From Stenocarpella maydis (lineage: Eukaryota; Ascomycota; Sordariomycetes; Diaporthales; Diaporthaceae), in contig NQMI01000087.1 of NCBI GenBank assembly GCA_002270565.1, positions 124,001 to 188,000 of the forward strand: a stretch of DNA of 64,000 bases. The letters run 5' to 3'. Position numbers and translations under genes: made by a program. Positions 55,453 to 64,000 of this stretch are shown here, piece by piece. Position 1 is the stretch's first letter. Each line of letters opens with the position of its first letter. The notes below the pieces were generated by a model, which had not been told where the DNA came from, searched no databases, and worked only from the letters and a program-made list of their open reading frames with translations.

Positions 55453-56003
55453 GCCGGCGTGGAGGCCGTGGGGGAGGCTGCCCTGGGACGGGCAGCGCGA
55501 TGGGTGCTGGGATGGAGGCGCGGGTGGGGATAAAAGGAGGCCTCGGGATTTCGTTTTCTGCTTGCTTTGCGAAAGTTTTGGTCGTGTATAAGGCGTTCGG
55601 GATTCCCTATTTTGGTTTGAGAGTGGTGTGGTGAAGCCTTTCCATGATGAAATACATTCTATTGATACTACTTGCTGGTGTTTCCGCTATTGCGCAGTGC
55701 CAAGGCTGGTGATGGAGGTTTCATCGCGAGCCCTCCATGCCGGTTCTATTCAAGGAATCAAGTGCATATTATAATTTAGAGGTCTGGACAGGATATACCC
55801 TCAACAGCAATACATACCAAGTGCAATAAAGTTCGTTTACGTGGGGACTTGAGGCTAGACCACAACCGTCTGCCTCTGACGTGAGGCTTCGCGCTCCGCA
55901 CTGGGACTCTGGGCACATACTTAGGTATGTACTTAGCCCCAGTTTGTTTGAATTTGGCTGTAGCGCGCTACCAGCATTCAGCAACGATAGCTGACATCAA
56001 GGA
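55453..56003. other. Intergenic, no supported gene
   Basis: 3' flank of the zinc-finger gene. Nothing else recognised. Confidence 0.4.
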
Positions 56004-56792
56004 CTATGAAAAATAAATAATAGTAACCAGTCTTAGTAGATTTGGTGAGTAATGGTACCCCGGGGTACCGAGGAACTTGATTTTGGCGGGATGGTCATGC
56101 GGCGGCATGAGTTTCAAGACGAGAAAGAATAGGGATCTTCTAGCTTCGTATGTTAGGCTCACCTCTCTAATGTATAAAAGCTTGTGGTATGGTCCTGTCC
56201 GTCTAATATGCTCACCCTCGCAGATTTTGAACCACCGTGCCAAGTGCCGCATGATACTCTTCTGAGGTAGAGGGTCTTTGTCTGTAGCATTCTTCCGTAG
56301 CCTTGCATACTTATCGGCAACATCCTTCTTCGACCAAAAATGCTCCTTTTGCCAGTACAGGAAGACCGGGACCTCTTCTGGGCCGGTGCTGTGGACGTGG
56401 ATAGAAATGCCACGCCAGCTTTTCTCGTTAACATGACCCCTATCGGTGATGGCAACGCATTGTCCTCCATGCGTGTGGATGGTCTCTCCAAGAGTTTCCA
56501 AGTGATGTGCAAGTGGGCGGAGGATGAGCTGGTGCTTTTGCTTAACGCTTCTGACGGCGAACCCCAGTTCTACCACCGAGCCACCCTGATCGTGAGACGT
56601 GTTATCGACAATCGCTAGCTTGTTCTGTCCGTTGACCAAAAGTGGTGCAATTAATCTCCTGGTACAATGTTTCCTTCTTTGAAAGGGGTGGAGTTGCTCG
56701 AGCTGACTGGGAATGTCAAGGGAGTCACATGCAACACACCTTCCCCGGCCGTCGTTACGTCGATATCGTGGACATTCACTGCGTGCATACAT
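56004..56792 (-). CDS. Uncertain hypothetical ORF, possible exon or relic
   Basis: A 262-codon frame on the minus strand includes SWRGISIHVHSTGPEEVPVF followed by LYWQKEHFWSKKDVADKYARL, which reads like real protein. Just upstream, frames at about 56651-56935 (DVDDSTTHFQLLRY...) and 56945-57184 (MNPIFKLDDIDNMVHSR...) also look protein-like. I could not join them with good donors and acceptors. It is either one multi-exon gene whose introns I cannot place or a decayed gene. No family is recognised. Confidence 0.3.
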   Translation of the reverse strand: MYARSECPRYRRNDGRGRCVACDSLDIPSQLEQLHPFQRRKHCTRRLIAPLLVNGQNKLAIVDNTSHDQGGSVVELGFAVRSVKQKHQLILRPLAHHLETLGETIHTHGGQCVAITDRGHVNEKSWRGISIHVHSTGPEEVPVFLYWQKEHFWSKKDVADKYARLRKNATDKDPLPQKSIMRHLARWFKICEGEHIRRTGPYHKLLYIREVSLTYEARRSLFFLVLKLMPPHDHPAKIKFLGTPGYHYSPNLLRLVTIIYFS

Positions 56793-57184
56793 CTTAAAGG
56801 CTCCGTAGTATCCAGTAGCTTTTGGACAGCACCATTGATAAGCACTTGCACCACACAGGTATGTGGCTCGATATTATAGCGAAGAAGCTGGAAGTGAGTT
56901 GTGCTATCGTCAACATCGGGCGCCGAAACCGTGCACGCTTTGTACTAATCCCGTACCCGAGTGACTGACGGAATCTCGTTTGCAGGCGGAAGTATATTCC
57001 ATCTTTCACCCTGAATCACGAGAGCAATATTGATGACTGATAAATCGTAAGCGACATAACCGCTCTGAGCCCCCCTCCCCGGCAATATGCAATATACGCC
57101 TCCGAAACAATTTCGGAGGAGAAGCGCCAACACACGAGAATGAACCATATTATCTATGTCATCCAGTTTGAATATTGGATTCAT

Positions 57185-58632
57185 GGAACACAGGGAAGCC
57201 AGGGAAGCATCCTAAGCCGGTGCTCGTGAGTCTCAGACAGATTTTAGGATCCGGAATGGTGAGGGCGAACACCGATTCGAAGGGTCCATGTAGCCGTGGG
57301 TCGTAAGATGAGCGGGCTGTAAGCTCGCCGTTTTCAATCTACTTACATCACCTGTGAATCTCTTTTATTAGAAAAATAATGTGATCCTGTTGACCCACAA
57401 TGGGAGATCTAACACTCGCCTGCAACTTGTATCGCTGGCCTGGGACCTCTGGCCAAGTTCCAGCTGCGGATGGATTCGGTGTAGGAGGACACGATCCTAA
57501 CAGGCTCTTTATAATCCCCAACAGTCATTCGATCGATTGGATTTATCCGCTCTCCGATAATTCTGTCAATCCACGAGTCATCCGTTTGTTTGGGTAGGCA
57601 GAGGGTAGATGATGCGGCCTTGATTGTGACGCAGTGGAAATGCACCTTGCCTTGAAACTATGCAGGCCTGAGAGGACCCATGGCCATTCCGTCAACCGCA
57701 GAAGCTTTTGCCAGGGCGATCGTAAGATGACGCCACTTGAAGTAGCCATGGCGATTCACCAATGTAATAAGAGACATCTGCCCTGCTGTCCGTGGTCGGG
57801 GAGGCTTACAATAATAGCTGGAGCGTGCCGCTGTGCTTTTGGAGTGACTGTTTCACTTGGACAGTACGATGCCGTTCCAGCCTCTTTGTCCACATGCATA
57901 ATACGGCCCTGGGTGCAATGGTGCTAATTAATTCTATTAATAGATACTCTTCTTAGTCACCTAAGAGTTTGGCCTCTTCCATTCTGCTTCCACCCAAGTT
58001 TAAGTCTATACTAGTGTTACGGGGGATAATAGTATGATCTTTGATTATATAGGAGCTACCGACTGCATCTTCTTCCTGCTTGCTAAACTCCTGGAGCCTG
58101 CTAAGTAGTATGGAGAACTTCATTTAGGGTAGTTTAAGAAACGCGTCAACTGGTCCCGCTGTGCCTCTTGTACAACCGTTCCACCGTGTGATGTAGGCCA
58201 AGGCCATACTGCCAAGCTGCACGACATAACTGGCCATGGGTATAGCAAGTCAATGGCGCTGTATAATTAAGTTTCTCCGTTAAGCTAACTCCTCAGACTC
58301 TAGTCATGGGAATACAATCCACAACTAACTACCTGCTATCCAGGAATGAGAGATTCTCATCACATTTTGATGCTCTCGATCCAGATGATCAGGCGTGCTA
58401 ATGATATCAAAGCCAAGCAGCGCTCATGTTCGTTGAATATCATCATACCCTTGCAATGCCTAACTGCCTAGGGATTGTGGCCCTTAATATAGCTCTCTGG
58501 GACACGTCAAGGACGATCGTGACTTGGAGCTTTTGACCAACAACGCCTTTTCTCAGTCCCATGGCTGGCAGTGATCCCCCTTAATGTCAAGCTCAAAAGA
58601 GCGAGTCACTGTCACTTGTCTTCCTCTATATA
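57185..58632. other. 1.4 kb AT-rich stretch, possible TE remnant
   Basis: The part at about 57920-58300 is AT-rich with many TAG/TAA codons in all frames, like RIP-damaged repeat DNA, but no element type is recognisable. Confidence 0.3.
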
Positions 58633-59196
58633 ATGGACTCAAAGCAGACAAGGTTTCCAATGTTGTCCTTGTTCATGAGTGATGTCAATTCTCCGTTTCC
58701 GAAAATAGTACTGACAGGACTTTACGACAACGTGGTAATCGCCTGGTGGTTCTCCGGTGCCATTATCTGTGCAAAGGTTAGTGAATATTTCGTACAAACT
58801 TGCTATAGAAGGCCTGGGCTAACGTCAAATTACTGCAAAGAAAGACAAAATCTCTCCGCCATTATGTGCATTTCTGGTGAGGACCAGAACCACAGAAATC
58901 GACGCCGAATTAAGCGAATGATCGAGCTCGGATATGAAATTGGCGACCCGCTGCCTGGACGACATCCTATAACTGGCCATAGAATTCTTCTATACCCAGT
59001 ATTGAGGTTCCTCACGCACACCATAGCTTTGATAGCTGCCTGCTCCCAAACTGACTTCTTGTACGTATCTTGTACACTCTTCTGGAAACAGCTGTCAGCA
59101 AACACTTATGATTCTTCTGGACAATTCGTTCTCGGCCCACTTGTGCTCGTCGACGGATTTGCCCCACCCCCCCCCCCCCCACAAGCCATGGTTTAA
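58633..59196 (+). CDS. Weakly supported ORF, 187 codons
   Basis: An open frame with a few hydrophobic segments and a C homopolymer-coded polyproline near its end (59167-59180). There is no domain. It could include upstream exons of the 59276-59687 coding piece, but no junction is clear. Confidence 0.2.
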   Translation: MDSKQTRFPMLSLFMSDVNSPFPKIVLTGLYDNVVIAWWFSGAIICAKVSEYFVQTCYRRPGLTSNYCKERQNLSAIMCISGEDQNHRNRRRIKRMIELGYEIGDPLPGRHPITGHRILLYPVLRFLTHTIALIAACSQTDFLYVSCTLFWKQLSANTYDSSGQFVLGPLVLVDGFAPPPPPPQAMV

Positions 59197-59275
59197 ACAG
59201 TAATTGAAGGCAAAATCTGTTAGTTAGGGATGCATGTTTGTGCTAAAGCACATGCTGATGTATCAAATTTTTCAG

Positions 59276-59687
59276 AATAGTCAGCCAGCTATATATGACA
59301 AGAGACGATCGGCAGCCCAGGCCACTCGCCAGCGACGTGCTTCTCTCCTTCTGGAAACATACAATGGGACAGCCTGTCAGATCATTGAGGGGAATCATCT
59401 TCCAGACCGTCGAGGAAAGAGGTACCCAGATGGTCCGGCATAGAGTCTACGAAAGCCTCGGACAGAGTCGCCGGACTGAGGTTTGTCTCAGCCCGGATAG
59501 CGAAGGGACCGAGAGGCGTGAATTCAGACGTGTGGTACATGAGTCCAAACTCGGCAGAATCATGCGCACCATCGCCCAAGAATACATGGAGATGAAGGAA
59601 TACGATGCACGAGTCGGAGAGGTGCAGTTCATGCCACAGGATCGCCGTAATTTTCATCTCAGTGTCGGACTGCAGTGCCGCAGATAG
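59276..59687 (+). CDS. Probable terminal exon of an unrecognised fungal gene
   Basis: A good acceptor (TTTTTCAG at 59275) opens a frame coding DVLLSFWKHTMGQPVRSLRG, then FQTVEERGTQMVRHRVYESL and a Glu/Met-rich helical part ending in GLQCRR and a stop. The pattern of FW-x-x-x-x-G-x-x-V-x-x-LR-x-I-x-F-x-x-V-x-E reads as a conserved domain of fungal unknown proteins. The upstream exons are not identified. Confidence 0.4.
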
Positions 59688-60186
59688 GTAGCGGGCTTGA
59701 GAAGATCTTAAATTAATAGAAGAATCCCACGATCCATAGAAGGGATTCTTGAGAGGCTCGTATTTCTTCTCTTTCTGATACTGCTTCAAAGGGTACTGGT
59801 GTTCTTGGCAAACTTTGGGGAGCTTCAGGGAGTTTTGGAATTTTTGCATGATACTTTTCTTGAACATCATAGCGATTCAACCCACGTATCCATCTCTTTT
59901 ACCTAGGCACGCTTGCTCTTCCTGTCTCAGATTTGAATGGCCAGGTCTGAGAGAAATTCCGCCAACAACCCCACTGAAAAGAATCTAGCAATCTATACGC
60001 CGCATGTATAATGGCTTTTCTTTTCTCGTTACGTATAGATGACTTAGCTGCATAACTACCTCCTGACTCCTAAGGTAGTATGAAATAGTAATACAACAAA
60101 ATATATCAAAGCTGGTTGTAATCAATACGTAGGTATCATATTGTTATGGTAATGCCGCCAAAATACTTAGCCATTACTGGCAGTAG
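59688..60186. other. Intergenic, no supported gene
   Basis: AT-rich 3' flank of convergent genes. Confidence 0.4.
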
Positions 60187-62209
60187 TTACTCCTCGTCTC
60201 CGTCGAGCCATATCTCGTGCCCGTCACCTTCCTTGCATAACATGGCCAGACAACAAACGCACACGGCGACGGCTGCTGCGGACCAGAAGGCCAGGCCCGT
60301 GAATGAGTGAGCGGTCCCATAGCTGTAAACAAGGGCCCCGACTGACGCCCCGACAGCACGACCCACGCCGCTGACGACATACGAAATGCTGTGCGTCCGC
60401 GCCAGGGCAGACGGGTGAGGGCACGCACTGGAGCACGTGATATGTGGTAAGCTTTTGCAAATGATAGTTCGATATAGAACGCGGGGGATGAGGAAGGTGT
60501 GTAACTCACAGTCTAACAAGCATTAGCGCCGTGGGTGTGACGAAGGCCGCGCAGAAGATCAGTGTGACCTGTATCCCGGCAATGAGCACCCAGACAGCCG
60601 GAGACTGCCCGTACCCACTCGTCGTCGATTTCGTGAGCTGGCTGACCACGGCAACAAACGGAGCGACGCTGTAGATAACAGGCAACCCTCGCATAAAAAG
60701 ACGCCAGGCTCTCAAAGCACTTAGTTTGTGGATGACTTTAGGGTAGACGAAGAATTGAATCGGCAAACCGCATGCACCGATGATAGACAGTGTGAGGCCA
60801 ATCTCGGAAGGTGTCATTCCTGGACCGCCAGAGAAGCGGAAGGGTAGATGGTCGTGGGCACCCTTTGCCGGAGGGTCGCTGAGGAAGTTGACCCAGAGTA
60901 TGGTGTACGCCCCTATGTGAGTGTCGTGTATGGCAGATACCATGAGCATGAGAACGAATCTCTGGGTCCAAATCCGTCGGAACGGAAGGATTGGGCGGGG
61001 TCTGCTCTTCTCGGGGATGGGCGCAAGCATGCTGCTCCCCTGCTTTCCTTCCTTCCCGTCATCGCATCGGTCGTCAGAGTTGTTTATATCCTCCCCGTCA
61101 GCGCCATCCGATTTCATGAAAGGCACAGCCTCCATTTCCGTTGAATTTACGTCGTCCAAGGGTGAATACGATGGGCTCTGGTTCCGACTGTAGAAACAAG
61201 AAAGCACTTTTCTTGAAATTACTAGGCCAACGTCGGGGCCCCGAGCCCTCTTCTGCGGATGTGTCTTGTAGCGCGGAACATTATCAGCACACCAGACACA
61301 TACATTCAGGGCGCCACTGGAGGACGTACCTCTTCAAGGAAGAAGAATATCGCCAGGAATGTTATGAGCAACATTGATGCGTTGACTAACGCGGGTGTTT
61401 CGTACGGAAACTTCTTCAAGAACCAGTTGTTCCCAAATTTCTCAGGGTACATGCCCGCAAGATCGGCGAGTTGGCCCCCCATTATTGGACTCAAGAGAGT
61501 GGACAAGGTGGCAGCCATAGTGGTCATGACAAATGCCCTCGACAGGAATCTGTTGGCTCATACATTTCAGTCAGCTTAGGTACGATAATAAAAGAGACGG
61601 ATAGGGGATGGAACGCTGCCTACTTCTTCTCGCCCACAATCTCAGTTATTACAGTTCTTGCCGTCGCCACGTTGCCATTGAAAATACCTTCAAGACCCCA
61701 TAGAAGTACAAGTTGGTAAAAATGACTGGTCAACCCTAGGAGTGCAGAGCTCATGACTGGAAAGATACCCCGCTGTTAACACGCAAACAAAACCATGGGA
61801 GTCTTCCCCTAGAAGTACAAGCTTACTTGAAGCTGCTGTGCCAAGCAGCAGAACCCCTTTGCGACCACATCTTGGGGAGTCGGCAAGCTCGCTGATCCAA
61901 ATGGATGACAAGCATTGTCCGATAATGTACGCCGTTGATACTGTAGCTGACTGGCTAACAATTTGCCCAGATGAGAGCGAAGAGTCCAGACTCTTCAACT
62001 GAAAGTAGAGGTACGTCTGCTCAAGTTCATGAGCTCAGTGTTTGTGACAAGCATTCGTAAGACAAGGTAGGTGTGATCAGCCGGGGATGGCCACTTACAG
62101 AGGCAGACGACCTGACACAGGGCTCCGCAAAACGTAACAGGAACAGAATGCTTAGCTGCCCTTTTCTGGGCATATCAAGCCACCCTACGCTTTCCTGAGT
62201 AGATGCCAT
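60187..62209 (-). CDS. MFS transporter, six exons, 549 aa
   Basis: A plasma- or vacuolar-membrane major facilitator, resembling ZIFL/multidrug-type fungal MFS proteins; the substrate is unknown. Exons: 62209-62099, 62016-61827, 61756-61624, 61549-61330, 61264-60510, 60427-60187. All five introns close in phase (GTAAGT, GTAAGC, GTAGGC, GTACGT and GTGAGT donors). N-terminal marks are LSILFLLRFAEP (helix 1), LADSPRCGRKGVLLLG (the loop 2-3 motif D-x-x-GRK/R), GLEGIFNGNVATARTVITEI (helix 4, G-x-x-x-N-G-N) and SPIMGGQLADLAGMYP (helix 5). A charged central loop of about 90 residues follows, then six more helices. The acidic tail is EGDGHEIWLDGDEE. It is divergent from the UstYa-like gene, sharing a 1-kb promoter, as transporters in metabolite clusters often are. 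Confidence 0.88.
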
Positions 62210-63222
62210 CTTTTGTTGAACCTTTTCTCTGGCAGCAGCGAAGCAATTTGGCTACAATAAAAATGACTGGTAATGAATATCCAGCCTGAGGCTTCCGTTG
62301 CAAAGAAGATTACCTAGGTAGGTGAGAGGGTTGAGTCAAATCATGTCCAGCGGAGGAGCATTTCCGAAGTGAAGGGTCAACGCTAACGACACATTGCGCA
62401 TTCCTTCCTATACAAGGGTTTCCTACATAAGGCTTGCCACCGCACCCCGAATCCTACGAGAACGGGGCGAAAGCGATTGCTATGGATTAGGACTAGAACT
62501 TACATTTGTGATCAGGTATGTGGCCGAAATGTCATGGTCGGTCGTCAACGTCGTCGTCAGCCGCCAGCACCGGGGGAACCCCGGCGCGAACAGCTTGGTT
62601 TTTAGGGAGCACAAGTAATCCAGTCGGAAGCTCATAAGCAGGAAGTACTTCTGTAACCCGGTACCAAAGGCATCAAGGTCGCTGGGGAGAAAAGGCGTGC
62701 GTGAACAGGGCTAGTAAGACCAGACCCGAGTAAATCGGACAAGCTGACTCGACGTGGTCAGATCCGAGTAAATCGCTCGAGCCAACCACCATGCAAGGAA
62801 TATCTGAACTAGGAACCGTCGGCAGCAGACACCCTCCCTCCCTACTCGCAATCTGTTCCTGGTTACCCCCGGTTGAAGTCCATTGTGCTTGGTGAAATAT
62901 CTAGTATTAGGAGTGTATGTTCACTGCGTTTCACCGCATTGGCTGGAATTTCAGCCAAACAGGCTGTTTACACACCGTTCCTAGTTAGGGCTTTGCGAGT
63001 CAGCTCACTGCCCTGGAAACCAATCACTTCTTTCCTAGCGGCTGTAAGCAGGAAGGGATGACACGAAGTCTAGGCAGGGTTTTGCCGTCCTGGGGAACCT
63101 CAACTCGCCATCATCATTACGGATAACGGACGAATACACAGCTTGCCTCCATCTTCTATCTCTTATAGCGCTCCACGTTAACGTTCCCGACAATCAACAC
63201 GAGATTCAGTTCATAATCTAGA
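62210..63222. promoter_or_regulatory. Divergent promoter between MFS and UstYa-like genes
   Basis: A 1.0-kb shared upstream region. A near-direct repeat, CGAGTAAATCG (about 62727 and 62767), each inside a CAGA-CC/TC-CGAGTAAATCG context, might be a regulator site. The rest is unremarkable. Confidence 0.45.
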
Positions 63223-64000
63223 ATGTTTCGACTCAACAACATTTTTGCGTCCTGGTCCAGTACCGACCGCGATGAAATTGCATACAAGTCCGTTGATCTA
63301 GACGATGACGGCCAACCCATGCGCGACACAGCATCCATGATTGAGTTGGCGAAGGCCCGGAAGAAGCTGAAATTCTATCGCACCGCGTTCTATATCACCC
63401 ATACCGTCCAAGCTTTACTCTTCGTGTTCTGGTTGTTGCGCGACGTCGGCGCACCACACCCGCGTGCCACATATCGCGATCTTAAATGGAGTGGTCTGTT
63501 AGGCGAGGACTGGAACGGGCTTGTTCCCAATGGTACGCAAAGTGACGTAGATCAGCCCTCATCCAGCTACCGTTACTGACATATATCGTGACATCAGGAA
63601 TCGGGTACCCGTTAAAGCCAACCTACTGGGGACCTGACCACCCTTACTACATGGCTGAGGATATATTCGACGACTTCAACAAGTCAATGGCTACGATAAA
63701 TACCTGGAAGCGTATGCACAACAGTAAGTCCGGATAGCTCTAGTTTCCTCAGGTAGCACACGGCCAACCTCTCTGGCGTTTATGATAGGTTCCAGCATAT
63801 TTGTCAGGCCAGATGAGCCCCATATCAAGCGAATCAAGCCTGATGATGGCACCGTCCACGAAATTTCACCATTCTGGCCTTGGGATCCTCTTGATGACGG
63901 CAGAGAAATCTACGTTATTCGCGCTTTTCACCAAATGCATTGCATAGTAAGACCGCTTTTCCCCCCCCCCCCCTTGGGGTTCCCCTCGAGGTCATTGTAT
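63223..64000 (+). CDS. UstYa/DUF3328-family protein, partial (right edge)
   Basis: Members oxidise or cyclise peptides in fungal ribosomally made and other peptide metabolite pathways (ustiloxin, cyclochlorotine). Exons in the window: 63223-63532, 63598-63723, 63789-63946; a GTAAGA donor at 63947 starts an intron that leaves the window. The N-terminal cytosolic part is followed by one membrane helix (residues about 52-74, AFYITHTVQALLFVFWLL). The lumenal domain reads NGIGYPLKPTYWGPDHPYYM and ends at YVIRAFHQMHCI, the first of the two HxxHC motifs that define the family. The second motif must lie beyond 64000. A C homopolymer (63961-63973) lies in the last intron. The identity is firm; the pathway is inference. 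Confidence 0.85.

Overview
The window is nuclear DNA of a filamentous ascomycete, most likely a sordariomycete (Pezizomycotina). Genes are broken by short introns (about 50-125 bp) with GTRNGT donors and CTRAY branch sites. Coding regions are GC-rich, and an AT-rich transposon block carries many C-to-T stop codons, the mark of repeat-induced point mutation (RIP). The protein families are fungal: an Asp f 4-like allergen, secreted carbohydrate-active enzymes, STAND/NLR proteins and a UstYa/DUF3328 protein. There are two single-N joins (8706, 17651) and one 596-N gap (18254-18849). I found no tRNA, rRNA or CRISPR. All exon structures below are my own splice reconstructions from the sequence.

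Layout. 1-10.4 kb is gene-poor: a two-exon Gly/Ala-rich membrane protein, a small LPMO-like secreted protein, a Cys-rich mini-protein, and a scrambled methionyl-tRNA synthetase relic in two opposite-strand pieces. 10.4-13.9 kb is a multi-exon patatin - NB-ARC - TPR NLR on the minus strand. It has eight 42-residue repeats, a stop codon inside the last one, and one intron that does not close in phase. 14.2-22 kb is a transposon nest: an unrecognised 456-aa gene and a RIP-damaged DD34E (Tc1/mariner-type) transposase face each other. A RIP-damaged Mutator-like element with short terminal inverted repeats and an 8-bp target duplication sits exactly between them. Three ~600-bp LTR-like repeats plus the gap are inserted inside that element.

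22-25.3 kb shows no gene. 26-40.5 kb is ordinary gene space: Asp f 4-like secreted protein, S9 prolyl-oligopeptidase-like peptidase, rhamnogalacturonan acetylesterase (CE12), acid sphingomyelinase-like phosphodiesterase, secreted aldose 1-epimerase and a small hydrophilic protein. 41-55.5 kb holds a 792-aa low-complexity nuclear-type protein, a fructosamine/ketosamine-3-kinase, a 1667-aa alpha/beta-hydrolase - NACHT - WD40 NLR, an unrecognised 246-aa protein and a C2H2 zinc-finger protein. 55.5-60 kb has weakly supported fragments. 60.2-64 kb has a six-exon MFS transporter divergent from a UstYa/DUF3328 gene that runs off the right edge, possibly the border of a secondary-metabolite (RiPP-type) cluster.

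Together: the secreted LPMO, CE12, epimerase, sphingomyelinase and Asp f 4 proteins fit a saprotroph or plant/insect-associated fungus. The two NLRs each join a lipase/esterase-type N-terminal domain to a STAND switch and a repeat sensor, the layout of fungal non-self recognition receptors. Three introns appear to use GC-AG rather than GT-AG ends.
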